From JACKNG01 sp050184115 (GTDB lineage Bacteria; Pseudomonadota; Gammaproteobacteria; Ga0077536), in NCBI GenBank assembly GCA_050184115.1, contig JBFXAQ010000001.1:124001-188000 (forward strand): a stretch of 64,000 bases of DNA, in the 5' to 3' direction. This document shows, one piece after another, positions 50,182-59,435 of this stretch (within the stretch, counting starts at the first letter, position 1; each line of letters opens with the position of its first letter). The position numbers and the translations under genes are program-made. The notes beneath the pieces were generated by a model that was not told the origin of the DNA, searched no databases, and worked only from the letters and a program-made list of their open reading frames with translations.

Positions 50182-51108
50182 ATGACCCGCTCCATCACCG
50201 CGCTCGTCGTCACCTACAACCGGCGTGCGCTGCTCGAGCGCTGCCTCGAAGCGCTCGCCGCGCAGACCCGCGCGCCGGCGCGCATCCTGGTCGTCGACAA
50301 CGCCTCGACCGACGACACCCGCGCGTGGCTCGCGACATCGGGCTGGCTCGCGCGCGACGACGTCGAACTGCTCGCGCTGGACGACAACACCGGCGGCGCC
50401 GGTGGCTTCGCCGCCGGCATCGCCCACGCGGTGGCGACGGGCGCCGACTGGGTCTGGCTGATGGACGACGACGCCGAGCCGCACGGCGACGCGCTGGCGG
50501 AGCTTGCCGCGGCGGCCGGCGACCCGGCCGACCTCTACGGCTCGGTCGCGGTGTGCGGCGAGCGCCTGTCGTGGATGATGGTGCCGCGGGTCGGCGGCGC
50601 GGCGCAGGCCATCCTCGGCACCGCGGACCTGCCGGCGCAGCCGGTCGACGTCAGCTTCATCCCCTTCCTCGGTCTGCTGGTCAGCCGCGAACTGGTCGCG
50701 CGCATCGGCATCCCGGAGGCGCGCTACTTCCTCGCCGCCGACGACGTCGAGTACTGCCTGCGCGCGCGCGCCGCCGGCGCGTCCGTGCATCTCGTGCCGG
50801 GCAGCCGTATCGAACACCCGGCCTCGGAACGCTACGCCATCCGCTTGCCCGGCCGCACGGTCCATTCGCTGCGCCTGGTGCCGTGGAAGCGCTACTACGA
50901 CGTGCGCAACCGCCTGTTCGTCGCGCGCCGGCATTACGGTGCGGCGCTCTGGTACCAGACCATCCCCGGGCAGTTCCTGCGCCTCGCCATGACGCTGATG
51001 TACGAGCCCGATCGGCTGCGCCAGATGCAGGCCTTCGTCGCGGGCATGGTCGACGGCCTGCGCGGACGCGGCGGCCGGCGTCATGAGGTCTGGGGCCTGC
51101 GGCCGTGA
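50182..51108 (+). CDS. Family 2 glycosyltransferase, GlfT1-like
   Basis: A 308-residue GT-A enzyme. ITALVVTYNRRALLERCLEA and ILVVDNASTDDTRAWLA give the nucleotide-sugar fold. DDNTGGAGGFAAGIAHAVA and WLMDDDAEPHGDA hold the metal-binding DxD, and FLAADDVEYCLRARAAG is the acceptor-side motif. The DN-x-GGAGGFA pattern is characteristic of galactofuranosyl and rhamnosyl transferases. It would build surface polysaccharide. The gene is 51 bases before the AsmA-like gene; no other polysaccharide genes flank it. Confidence 0.88.
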   Translation: MTRSITALVVTYNRRALLERCLEALAAQTRAPARILVVDNASTDDTRAWLATSGWLARDDVELLALDDNTGGAGGFAAGIAHAVATGADWVWLMDDDAEPHGDALAELAAAAGDPADLYGSVAVCGERLSWMMVPRVGGAAQAILGTADLPAQPVDVSFIPFLGLLVSRELVARIGIPEARYFLAADDVEYCLRARAAGASVHLVPGSRIEHPASERYAIRLPGRTVHSLRLVPWKRYYDVRNRLFVARRHYGAALWYQTIPGQFLRLAMTLMYEPDRLRQMQAFVAGMVDGLRGRGGRRHEVWGLRP

Positions 51109-51159
51109 CCCCGGGGCGTGCCGCGGGACGAGCCGCGGCGGCGCGCGATAATCCCCGCC

Positions 51160-53187
51160 ATGCCGCTGCACCGCCCGTTCCTGGTTGCACTCCTCGTCCC
51201 CGGTCTGGCGGGCGTGGCGGCTGCGACCGCCGCGCCGCCGCTGGTGAGCGTCGAAGACCTCTCCGGTCCGGGCTGGACGGCGCATGGCCTGACCGTCGAC
51301 GTGCGCTGGGACGCGCCGGGCGGCCCGGCCGTGGAAGCGACGCTCGCGCGGCTCGTGCTGCCGGGGGCCATCGGCGAGATGCGCGACGTCGGCCTGCGCT
51401 GCGCCGCGCTCGCGCTCGGCGCGGACCACATCGCCTGCGCTGACGTACGCCTGCACGCGACGTACGACGAAAAGCCGCTGGCGTTCGCGGCCCGTTTCGA
51501 GTTCGCCCTGGGCACACGCATGGCGACGCTCGAGATCGCGCCGTTCGACTTCGCCGGGGGAACGGTCGATGCAACGCTGACGCTCGGCGACGGCGCGCCT
51601 GCCGTACGCGTCGGCGTGCACGAGCTGGCGCTGGCCGAGCTGCCCGCGTTGTCGCTGGCCGGCGCGCCGAACTGCACGGCGGGCGGCGCGGATGGCCACC
51701 TCGCCTGGACCCCGTTGGCGGCGACACTCGAAGTGAGCGTGCGCGGTGCTGCCTGCAACGACGCCAGCGGGCGCCATGCGAGCGAGGATCTCGACGCCTC
51801 GTTGAATACCAGCTTGCAGCCGGTTGACGGTACCTGGCAGGGCAGGATGCAGCTCGGGCTCGACGCCGGTGGCCTGTACGTCGAACCGGTCTACCTCGAC
51901 CTCGCCCGCTATCCCCTGCAGGTGACCGGCACGTTCGCCTACGACGCCGTCACCGGCGCGATCGGTTTCGACGCGTTCGATATCGAACAGCCAGGCGTTC
52001 TGCACGCCCGCGGCGACGGTCTGCGCTGGGCCGACGGCCGCCTCGAGGCGCTGGACGTGGAACTCGACGAGGTCGTCTTCCCCGCCGCCTATGACGCCTG
52101 GGCGGCCGGCTTCCTCGTCGGCACGAGTTTCGCGACACTCGACATCGGCGGCGCGGCGGGCGCACGCCTGGTCATCGACGACGGTGCGCCGCGCGCGTTC
52201 GATCTCGCACTCGACGGCCTCGACATCGAGGATCGCCAGGGCCGTTTCGCGTTCTACGATGTGGATGGCGCCCTGCACTGGGCGGGGGCCGGCGACGCCG
52301 TGGAGGGTTCGACGTTCAGTTTCGGCGGGGGCTTCCTGTACGGTGCCGGTTTCGCCGGCGCGAGCGTCGAACTCGGCATTGCGGGCGAAGCCATCGACCT
52401 GCTCGAACCGGTGCGCGTGCCGTTGCTCGGCGGCGCGCTCGTCGTCACCACGTTCATGCTGCGCGACTACGGCTCGGACGATCTCGCGCTCGGTCTCGAG
52501 GCCACGCTCGAACCGATCGATCTCGGCCAGCTCACCCTTGCCCTCGACTGGCCGCCGTTCGCCGGTACGCTCGCCGGCCGCCTGCCGCTGCTGAGTTACC
52601 AGCACGGTCTCGTCACCGTCGGCGGCACCCTCGAAGCCAGCGCCTTCGACGGCAAGGTGCAGGTCGAAGGTCTGCGTATCACCAACCCACTCGGTCTCGT
52701 GCCCGAGATCGAAGCCGACATCCGCCTGCGCAACCTCGACCTCGAACAGGTCACCCAGGTGGTGCCGTTCGGGCGCGTCTCCGGCCGCCTCGACGGCGAC
52801 ATCGCGGGCCTGCACCTGCTCAAGGGCGAACCGGTCGCGTTCGACGCCCGTTTCGGCACGCCGCCGGATGACGACTCGCGCCATCGCCTGAGCCAGCGCG
52901 CCGTCGACACCATCGCGCGCGTCGCCGGTGGCGGCGCGGTGCTGTCGACCACCTTCCTGCGCGTGTTCGAGCATTTCGCCTACGACAAGCTCGGTATCGC
53001 CTGCTGCCTCGACAACGACATCTGCCACATGGACGGCATCGCGCCGGCCGAGGACGGTTACTACATCGTCAAGGGTGCGCTGCTGCCGCGCGTCGACCTC
53101 GTCGGCCGCGTGCGCGAGGTGCAGTGGTCGCGTCTGATCGGGCAGTTGAAGGCGGCGTTGGCGGAAGGCGAGTTCCGCATCGAGTGA
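51160..53187 (+). CDS. AsmA/YdbH-like envelope protein
   Basis: A 675-residue exported protein. A signal peptide (FLVALLVPGLAGVAAATAAP) is followed by long beta-rich repeats typical of the beta-taco lipid-transfer fold of AsmA-like proteins. The C-terminal 150 residues (VVPFGRVSGRLDGDIAGLHL, VAFDARFGTPPDDDSRHRLS, LRVFEHFAYDKLGIACCLDN) are the part I recognise from YdbH-like proteins, which carry phospholipids between membranes. Internal Cys pairs (IACC, DICHM) are present near the end. E. coli ydbH forms an operon with ynbE and ydbL; here a YdbL-like gene lies 2.8 kb downstream with other genes between. Confidence 0.7.
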   Translation: MPLHRPFLVALLVPGLAGVAAATAAPPLVSVEDLSGPGWTAHGLTVDVRWDAPGGPAVEATLARLVLPGAIGEMRDVGLRCAALALGADHIACADVRLHATYDEKPLAFAARFEFALGTRMATLEIAPFDFAGGTVDATLTLGDGAPAVRVGVHELALAELPALSLAGAPNCTAGGADGHLAWTPLAATLEVSVRGAACNDASGRHASEDLDASLNTSLQPVDGTWQGRMQLGLDAGGLYVEPVYLDLARYPLQVTGTFAYDAVTGAIGFDAFDIEQPGVLHARGDGLRWADGRLEALDVELDEVVFPAAYDAWAAGFLVGTSFATLDIGGAAGARLVIDDGAPRAFDLALDGLDIEDRQGRFAFYDVDGALHWAGAGDAVEGSTFSFGGGFLYGAGFAGASVELGIAGEAIDLLEPVRVPLLGGALVVTTFMLRDYGSDDLALGLEATLEPIDLGQLTLALDWPPFAGTLAGRLPLLSYQHGLVTVGGTLEASAFDGKVQVEGLRITNPLGLVPEIEADIRLRNLDLEQVTQVVPFGRVSGRLDGDIAGLHLLKGEPVAFDARFGTPPDDDSRHRLSQRAVDTIARVAGGGAVLSTTFLRVFEHFAYDKLGIACCLDNDICHMDGIAPAEDGYYIVKGALLPRVDLVGRVREVQWSRLIGQLKAALAEGEFRIE

Positions 53188-53209
53188 CGCCGGCAGCGTG
53201 GACGGACCG

Positions 53210-53689
53210 TCAGAGGCCGAGCGCCGAGAGCCCCGGGTGGTCGTCCGGTCGCCGTCCTAGCGGCCAGTGGAACAGGCGCTGGTCGGCGGCGATGGGAAGA
53301 TCGTTGATGCTGGCTAGGCGGGTCACCATGTAGCCGGCGACGTCGAAGGCCCAGTTCTCGTTGCCGTAGGAACGAAACCAGTTACCCGAATCGTCGTGCC
53401 ATTCGTAGGCGAAGCGCACGGCAATGCGATCGGCCTGCCAGGCCCACAACTCCTTGACCAGGCGGTAGTCGAGTTCGCGTCGCCACTTGCGTTCGAGGAA
53501 GGCGACGATGGCGGCGCGGCCGCTGAAGAACTCGACCCGGTTGCGCCAGGCGCTGTCCGGGCTGTAGGCCAGCGCAACGCGGGCGGGATCGCGCGAGTTC
53601 CAGGCGTCCTCGGCCAGGCGCACCTTGCGCGCGGCCGCAACGGCGTCGAAGGGCGGCAGGGGCGGGCGGGGCGCGGACGCTGCGTTCAT
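53210..53689 (-). CDS. DUF1348 (NTF2-like) protein
   Basis: A 159-residue protein with the nearly invariant DUF1348 sequence: DAWNSRDPARVALAYSPDSA, WRNRVEFFSGRAAIVAFLER, KWRRELDYRLVKELWAWQAD, RIAVRFAYEWHDDSGNWFRS and YGNENWAFDVAGYMVTRLAS. The end reads HWPLGRRPDDHPGLSALGL. The family is a SnoaL-like cone fold with unknown substrate. ATG 53689 gives the standard length. It converges on the AsmA-like gene. Confidence 0.92.
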   Translation of the reverse strand: MNAASAPRPPLPPFDAVAAARKVRLAEDAWNSRDPARVALAYSPDSAWRNRVEFFSGRAAIVAFLERKWRRELDYRLVKELWAWQADRIAVRFAYEWHDDSGNWFRSYGNENWAFDVAGYMVTRLASINDLPIAADQRLFHWPLGRRPDDHPGLSALGL

Positions 53690-53977
53690 GGACTTGTTCT
53701 CCGCATGGGTGCTGGCGGTGACGGTCGCGGGCGGGGCGTCGACGGACCTGGGCGGCCTCCTGGCCCGAACTCGGCGAGACAGGCCCGCGCACTGCGGCAC
53801 CCTAACCCAATGCACGGACCGAAGACATCGGGTCTCGCTCCGTCACGGTGCCGCCGCGTCGGCCCCGGTCAGAATGCTTGAATACGCCCGCGAAACGCGA
53901 CCGCGGCGCGGCTTGCGCGACCTTCGCGCAGCCGGCGCGCCGGCCGATGCGCAGCGCGAGCCGCGGCCCAGGGTTTG

Positions 53978-55225
53978 CTACGGAGCACGTCCCGCCGAGG
54001 CGGTCCGCGTCACCGTTGCCAGCAGCAGCGTCAGTCCGAGCGCGAGGAGGTTGAGAACCGTCGCGCCGGCGAAGGTGCCGGTGTAGGCGCCGGTGGTGTC
54101 GTAGAGCCAGCCTGCCACCCAGGGGCCGATGGCAGCCGGCGCGCCGGCGATGGCGAACACGCTGCCGACCACGCTGGCGACATGGGCGCGGCCGAAGAGA
54201 TCGCCGCACAGCGGCGGTAGCAAGGTCACGCCACCGCCGTAGGAGAAACCGAAGGCCAGCGCCGCGAGCCACAGTCCCGTGAGGTCGGTGCACACGCCGA
54301 AAGCGGCGAACGCGGCAGCCTGCAGGGCAAAGGTGACGTACAGCGCCGCGAACCGCCCGACGTAGTCCGACAGCACGCCCGAGGACAGGCGACCGACGAT
54401 GCCGCCGAGGCCGACGGCGCTGAGCAGCGAGGCCCCCGCGGTGGTACCGAGGCCGAGATCGCCGGCGTAGGCCGGCAGGTGGACGAAGGGCACGAACACC
54501 ACCAGCCAGGTGAAGAAATAGATCGCGACGACCAGCAGGAAAGGCAGGTTGCCGCGCAGCCGTGGCAAGGGTTGGGCGCCGGCCAGGATCGGCGCGGTGT
54601 CGCCGGCGAGCACGTCGCCGTCCGGATGCAGGCCGAGGGTCTCGGGGTCGCGCACCATGTAGCGCGCGGCGAGCAACATGGCGAGGGCGGCGACCACGGC
54701 GACGATACCGAGCGCCACGCGCCAGCCCCAGGCCGCCATCATCAGCCCCGCCAGCGGCGGCACCAGCAGGTTGCCGAGACTGCCGCCGGTGGAGGCGATC
54801 GCGACCGCGGCGCCGCGGCGGCGGGTGAACCAGCGCGCCACGGTGGCGTTGCACGGCACCCAGGCGACGCTCATGCCGAGCGCGGCGACGACGCCCAGGG
54901 TGAGGTTGAGTTGCCATGGCTCGTGGACCAGCGCGCTCGTGCCCCAGCCGATGCCGAGCAGCACGGCGCCCAGGGTGATGACCTGGCGCGGACCGAAGCG
55001 ATCGGTCGCGCGCCCGGTCGCGGCGGACAGGGCGCTGTAGCCGAAGACGTAGATCGAGTAGGGCAGCACGGTCTGGGCGCGGCTCCAGCCGAGCTCGTCG
55101 GCGAGACCGGTGACGAACACGCCGTAGCTGAACTGCAGGCCGTAAGCGAGGAACAGCACCGCGAAGGCGGCGCCCACCACCACCCAGCCGTAGAACCGTT
55201 CAGGCCGTCCCCGCGCTCCCCCCAT
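53978..55225 (-). CDS. MFS transporter, monocarboxylate/oxalate-type
   Basis: A 415-residue 12-helix transporter. The opening FYGWVVVGAAFAVLFLAYGLQFSYGVFV with DRFGPRQVITLG and the GGSLGNLLVPPLAGL helix is the pattern of the monocarboxylate porter/OFA-like MFS group (GW at the first helix, PP in helix five). Such carriers move pyruvate, oxalate/formate or similar acids. ATG 55225 is 9 bases after the stop of a lipoprotein gene, so the two are probably one transcript. Confidence 0.85.
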   Translation of the reverse strand: MGGARGRPERFYGWVVVGAAFAVLFLAYGLQFSYGVFVTGLADELGWSRAQTVLPYSIYVFGYSALSAATGRATDRFGPRQVITLGAVLLGIGWGTSALVHEPWQLNLTLGVVAALGMSVAWVPCNATVARWFTRRRGAAVAIASTGGSLGNLLVPPLAGLMMAAWGWRVALGIVAVVAALAMLLAARYMVRDPETLGLHPDGDVLAGDTAPILAGAQPLPRLRGNLPFLLVVAIYFFTWLVVFVPFVHLPAYAGDLGLGTTAGASLLSAVGLGGIVGRLSSGVLSDYVGRFAALYVTFALQAAAFAAFGVCTDLTGLWLAALAFGFSYGGGVTLLPPLCGDLFGRAHVASVVGSVFAIAGAPAAIGPWVAGWLYDTTGAYTGTFAGATVLNLLALGLTLLLATVTRTASAGRAP

Positions 55226-55234
55226 GGGGGCGCA

Positions 55235-55756
55235 TCATGGCACGGCGGGCGTGCCGGCGGGGATGCCCGTGGTGGCCTCGAACCAGCCCTGCATCACTGC
55301 CGGCCAGGTCGGCGTGACCGCCGCCACCGCTTCGTCGCGGGCGGCCTCGACCCGTTCGTCGACGATCTCGCGGAACACCTGTACGCCGTCGCCGCGCAGG
55401 ATGGCGACGGCCATCTGGTTGGTCTCGCCGTTCCACACGAGGCCGGCGCGTTCGGCCAGTTCCGGCACCGGCGTGTAGCGCGAGACGACGTAGAACAGCA
55501 TGCCCTCGCGCTCGATGGTGTCGGCCGTGCGCAGCAGCGACAACGCGGTGTCGTAATGCGGCCCGAGCAGCGCCACCATGCGGTTGCGGATCAGCGGCTG
55601 GTCGTAGAGATGAACCACGTTGGGATCGAGACCGACCAGCGGCTTGAGCAGGTTGAACATGAGCTGCGATGCAGAGGGCAGGACCAGCGCCGGGGCGACG
55701 CAAGCGCTCAGCAGGGCCGCGGCCAGCAGGACGCCGGGAAGCGACACGGTACGCAT
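55235..55756 (-). CDS. Hypothetical lipoprotein
   Basis: A 173-residue exported lipoprotein. Signal RTVSLPGVLLAAALLSAC gives lipobox LLSAC with Cys19; the +2 residue is Val, so outer-membrane sorting is expected. The mature part has LMFNLLKPLVGLDPNVVHLY, RTADTIEREGMLFYVVSRYT and FREIVDERVEAARDEAVAAV. I do not recognise the family. It precedes the MFS gene by 9 bases and might assist it. Confidence 0.7.
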   Translation of the reverse strand: MRTVSLPGVLLAAALLSACVAPALVLPSASQLMFNLLKPLVGLDPNVVHLYDQPLIRNRMVALLGPHYDTALSLLRTADTIEREGMLFYVVSRYTPVPELAERAGLVWNGETNQMAVAILRGDGVQVFREIVDERVEAARDEAVAAVTPTWPAVMQGWFEATTGIPAGTPAVP

Positions 55757-55929
55757 GAACCACGGGGCTCGCGGATGGAGAGGCGCGCATCCTGCGCGCG
55801 GCGTGCAGTGAAAGCAACTGCCAGCGACGCGCAGCCGTTATCCCTGCCCACGCCATCGCCGCGCCCCGCGCGACCATGAGTTGCAGGCGGCGTGCTGTGC
55901 GTCACGCGAGTCCGCGGCGCGATCCGGGC

Positions 55930-55935
55930 TAGACT
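55930..55935 (+). promoter_or_regulatory. Candidate -10 box TAGACT
   Basis: TAGACT 54 bases before the DUF1318 ATG. No clear -35. Confidence 0.35.
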
Positions 55936-55989
55936 ACGCGCGGCAGACCATCGTCCGGCCGCGCGTAGGCAAGCGAGGATCTCGATTCC

Positions 55990-56586
55990 ATGACCATCAA
56001 GCGCACGCTCCTGGCGCTGGCCGCGTTGCTCGCGGTCGGTTGCGTCACGATCAACATCTATTTCCCCGAAGCGGCCGCGCAACAGGCGGCCGATCGCATC
56101 ATCGACGAGGTGCGCGGCGCGCGCGACGTCAACGACGACGAAACCTCGGCCGTCCTGCCGGCGCGCGATGGCGTGCTGGTCGCGGCGCTCGGCCGCGTGC
56201 TCGACTGGCTGGTGCCGCCGGCCATGGCGCAGGCAGCCAATTTCGATGCCAGTTCACCGGCCTCGCGGGCGCTCGAGCAGTCACTCAAGGCGCGCTTCCC
56301 GGCGCTCGCGCCCTACCTCGACGCCGGCGCCGTGGGGCTCACCGCGGCTGGCCTGCTCGACATCCGCGATCGCAACGCCATCCCGCTCGCCGACCGCAAC
56401 CGCGTGCGCCAGCTGGTCACCGAGCAGAACACCGACTGGGAGGCGCTCTACCAGGAGATCGCGCGCATCAACGGCCATCCCGAGTGGGTCGACCAGATCC
56501 GCAAGGTCTTCGCCGAGCGCTGGGTGGCCAAGGCCAACGCCGGCTGGTATTACCGCGACGCTGGCGGTACCTGGCGACAGAAGTGA
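55990..56586 (+). CDS. DUF1318 (YdbL-like) protein
   Basis: A 198-residue envelope protein. After a signal-like start (IKRTLLALAALLAVGC, Cys18 as possible lipid site) comes VTINIYFPEAAAQQAADRII, the typical DUF1318 onset. RALEQSLKARFPALAPYLDA, LLDIRDRNAIPLADRNRVRQ and a Trp-rich end follow. YdbL works with YdbH in phospholipid transport between membranes. The protein is longer than E. coli YdbL (about 108 residues), with an inserted segment at residues 45-85. The separate YnbE-like lipoprotein seems to be fused as its N terminus. Confidence 0.8.
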   Translation: MTIKRTLLALAALLAVGCVTINIYFPEAAAQQAADRIIDEVRGARDVNDDETSAVLPARDGVLVAALGRVLDWLVPPAMAQAANFDASSPASRALEQSLKARFPALAPYLDAGAVGLTAAGLLDIRDRNAIPLADRNRVRQLVTEQNTDWEALYQEIARINGHPEWVDQIRKVFAERWVAKANAGWYYRDAGGTWRQK

Positions 56587-56658
56587 CGGCACGCGTGCAC
56601 GCCCGCGCCGGCCACTGCGGGTCATCCCATCACGACCGCGGGTGACATCGCCGTCATC

Positions 56659-57351
56659 GTGCCGGTGCTGCTGGTCGCCAGCACCGTGCACGCGGCGGCC
56701 GGCGTCGGCACCGCGATGGTCGCCATGCCGCCGCTCGTGCTCGCGCTCGGCTTGCAGCGAGCAGTGCCCTTGGTCGGCGTCGCCGCGTTGTTCACGGTGC
56801 TGGGGGTGCTCGCGCGTGATTGGCGCGCCATCGACCTGCGCGCCTCGGCCAAGCTCCTCGTCGGTTCCGTCGTCGGCATTCCCTGCGGCGTGCTGCTGAT
56901 CCGGTCGCTGCCCGGTGACCTGCTGGCGCGCATCCTCGGCGTGCTGCTGGTCGCCTACGGCGCCTTCCAGCTGTGGCATCCGCGCCTGCCGCGCGAACTG
57001 CCGGGCTTCGTGGTCTACCCGTTCGGTTTCGTCGCCGGCGTTCTCGGCGGCGCCTTCAACACCAACGGCCCGCCGGTGATCCTCTACGGGCTGGTGGCAC
57101 GCTGGTCACCGCAACGCTTCCGCGCCACGCTCTCCGGCTACTTCCTGCCGACGGCGATCGCCATCTGCGCGAGTCACGCGCTGGGCGGCCTGTGGACCAG
57201 CGACACGGTCATCGAGTTCGCCTGCGCGCTGCCCGCTCTCGCCATCGGCAACCTGTGCGGAACCTGGGTGGCGCTGCACATCGACCGGGCCCGTTTCAAC
57301 CGCCTGCTCCACGCTGTGGTGCTGCTTGCCGGTGCGCTGCTGATCCCCTGA
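56659..57351 (+). CDS. TauE/SafE-family permease
   Basis: A 230-residue membrane protein of the sulfite exporter family with about seven helices. VASTVHAAAGVGTAMVAMPP and GFVAGVLGGAFNTNGPPVIL are the two half-repeat motifs, as in the family. Typical members are 240-270 residues. The start is uncertain: GTG 56659 is the only usual start in frame, without a good ribosome binding site; the frame stays open further upstream. It follows the DUF1318 gene by 72 bases. The substrate (sulfite, sulfoacetate or other anion) is unknown. Confidence 0.8.
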   Translation: MPVLLVASTVHAAAGVGTAMVAMPPLVLALGLQRAVPLVGVAALFTVLGVLARDWRAIDLRASAKLLVGSVVGIPCGVLLIRSLPGDLLARILGVLLVAYGAFQLWHPRLPRELPGFVVYPFGFVAGVLGGAFNTNGPPVILYGLVARWSPQRFRATLSGYFLPTAIAICASHALGGLWTSDTVIEFACALPALAIGNLCGTWVALHIDRARFNRLLHAVVLLAGALLIP

Positions 57352-57646
57352 GTTCCGTGGCAGCCTCGCTGCGCCCGCCCGGTGCGCCGGCGTCGAGGCG
57401 TCGATCGCGTGCGGCGCTTCGCCCGCACGACCTCCCTCCTGTCGTTGCCAGGCCGCCCCGGTTGGCGGCCGCCGTGGGTCCCTAACCCTCGCGCGGCCAA
57501 TTGGTGTAGATTTGTTGCGCTGCGGCGCACGCGCCCCGGCAGGATTCCAGCCACAGACCAGGATACCGACGCATCGGGCGGCGGCGAGGACTCTCGGCGC
57601 CACGCATCCGGTCCGGCACACGCAGAAGATGAGAGGCGTTTTTCAC

Positions 57647-58957
57647 ATGAGCAATCCTCGAGACAATGCGGCCGACGGCGTCGCCAACATCAAGATCGCG
57701 GGCGCAGGCCAGGACTTCCCCATCATGCATGGGACGGTCGGACCGAGCGTCGTCGACATCTCCAAGCTCTACGGGCAGACCGGTCATTTCACCTATGACC
57801 CCGGTTTCACTTCGACGGCGAGCTGCCAGTCGAAGATCACCTACATCGACGGCGACCAGGGCGTGTTGCTCTATCGCGGCTACCCGATCGACCAACTCGC
57901 CGAGCAGAGCACGTTCATCGAGGTCGCCTACCTGCTGCTGAACGGCGAGCTGCCGACGCGCGCCGAACTCGAGGAGTTCGAGCACGCCATCACCCATCAC
58001 ACGATGGTGCACGAGCAGCTCCATCGCTTCTTCTCCGGCTTCCGTCGCGATGCCCACCCGATGGCCATCATGTGCGGCGTGGTCGGCGCGCTGTCGGCCT
58101 TCTACCACGACTCGACCGACATCAACGATCCCTACCAGCGCCTGGTCGCGAGCCGGCGCCTGATCGCCAAGATGCCGACCATCGCGGCGATGGCCTACAA
58201 GTATTCCGTCGGTCAGCCGTTCGTGTATCCCGAGAACGAACTCGACTACACCTCGAACTTCCTCAAGATGTGTTTCGCCGTGCCGGCCGCGCCGTACAAG
58301 GTCAACCCGATCCTGGCGCGCGCGATGGATCGCATCTTCACCCTGCACGCCGACCACGAGCAGAACGCTTCGACCTCGACGGTGCGGCTGGCGAGCTCGT
58401 CCGGCGCCAATCCCTTCGCCTGTATCGCCGCCGGTATCGCCTGCCTGTGGGGGCCGGCGCACGGCGGCGCCAACGAGGCGGCGCTCAACATGCTGGCCGA
58501 GATCGGCACCGCCGATCGCATTCCCGAGTACGTCAGGAAGGCCAAGGACAAGAACGACCCGTTCCGCCTGATGGGCTTCGGGCACCGCGTCTACAAGAAC
58601 TACGATCCGCGCGCCAAGGTCATGCAGCAGACCTGTCACGAAGTGCTCGGCGAACTCGGCATCAAGGACGACCCGCTGCTCGAGGTCGCCATGGAGCTGG
58701 AGAAGATCGCGCTCAGCGACGAGTACTTCATCGAGAAGAAGCTCTATCCCAACATCGACTTCTACTCCGGCATCACGTTGAAGGCGATGGGCTTCCCGAC
58801 CACCATGTTCACGGCGCTGTTCGCGCTGGCGCGCACTGTTGGCTGGGTCGCGCAGTGGAACGAGATGATCGAGGACCCGAGCCAGCGCATCGGCCGGCCA
58901 CGCCAGCTCTACACCGGTCATACCCACCGCGACTACGTGCCGCTGGTCAAGCGTTGA
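57647..58957 (+). CDS. gltA: Citrate synthase
   Basis: A 436-residue type II citrate synthase. The catalytic residues are His272 (GPAHGGANEA), His313 (GFGHRVYKNYDPRAK) and Asp371 (NIDFYSG), matching E. coli His264, His305 and Asp362. An N-terminal NADH-sensing-type domain (SCQSKITYIDGDQGVLLYRG) is present, so the Gram-negative hexameric form is expected. It condenses acetyl-CoA and oxaloacetate to start the TCA cycle. ATG 57647 follows GAGAGG 12 bases upstream. No other TCA gene is adjacent; MaoC follows 7 bases later. Confidence 0.97.
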   Translation: MSNPRDNAADGVANIKIAGAGQDFPIMHGTVGPSVVDISKLYGQTGHFTYDPGFTSTASCQSKITYIDGDQGVLLYRGYPIDQLAEQSTFIEVAYLLLNGELPTRAELEEFEHAITHHTMVHEQLHRFFSGFRRDAHPMAIMCGVVGALSAFYHDSTDINDPYQRLVASRRLIAKMPTIAAMAYKYSVGQPFVYPENELDYTSNFLKMCFAVPAAPYKVNPILARAMDRIFTLHADHEQNASTSTVRLASSSGANPFACIAAGIACLWGPAHGGANEAALNMLAEIGTADRIPEYVRKAKDKNDPFRLMGFGHRVYKNYDPRAKVMQQTCHEVLGELGIKDDPLLEVAMELEKIALSDEYFIEKKLYPNIDFYSGITLKAMGFPTTMFTALFALARTVGWVAQWNEMIEDPSQRIGRPRQLYTGHTHRDYVPLVKR

Positions 58958-58964
58958 GCCGCGC

Positions 58965-59435
58965 ATGACGGCCACGCTGCCGCCGCGCGACCAGCGCTGG
59001 TTCGAGGACTACGTGCCCGGCGACGTGCACGAGTTCGGTGATTGCGTCGTCGACGAGCGGGAACTCGTCGACTTCGCGCGGCGCTACGACCCGCAGCCCT
59101 TCCACGTCGACCCCGAGGCCGCCCGCGCGTCGCAGTACGGCGGCCTCATCACCAGCGGCTGGCACACCTGTTCGATGGTGATGGGCCTGATGGTCGAGCA
59201 CTACGTCTCCGGGGTTGCCGGCCTCGGCTCGCCCGGGGTCGACGAGATCCGCTGGGTGGTTCCGGTGCGCCCCGGCGACCACCTGCGCGTACGCATCGAG
59301 ATCCTCGACGCCCGCGTGTCCCGGACCAAGCCGGACCGCGGGCTGGTGCACTCGGCCATCGCCGTGCTCAACCAGGACGACATCACCGTGATGACGATGA
59401 AATCGGTGGGGTTCTTCCTGCGCCGGCCGGCGTAG
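58965..59435 (+). CDS. MaoC-family hot-dog hydratase
   Basis: A 156-residue single hot-dog domain. YVPGDVHEFGDCVVDERELV, then FARRYDPQPFHVDPEAARAS and GLITSGWHTCSMVMGLMVEH, is the (R)-specific enoyl-CoA hydratase (MaoC/PhaJ) pattern. The catalytic Asp/His pair lies in YDPQPFHVD. It hydrates trans-2-enoyl-CoA or a related acyl thioester. It follows gltA by 7 bases and must share its transcript, an unusual pairing for gltA. Confidence 0.9.
   Translation: MTATLPPRDQRWFEDYVPGDVHEFGDCVVDERELVDFARRYDPQPFHVDPEAARASQYGGLITSGWHTCSMVMGLMVEHYVSGVAGLGSPGVDEIRWVVPVRPGDHLRVRIEILDARVSRTKPDRGLVHSAIAVLNQDDITVMTMKSVGFFLRRPA

Noticed and set aside
49774..53028. A 1,084-codon open frame antisense to the AraC, glycosyltransferase and AsmA-like genes
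   Set aside because: Long antisense frames are expected in such GC-rich DNA. It has no recognisable domain and crosses three genes that do.
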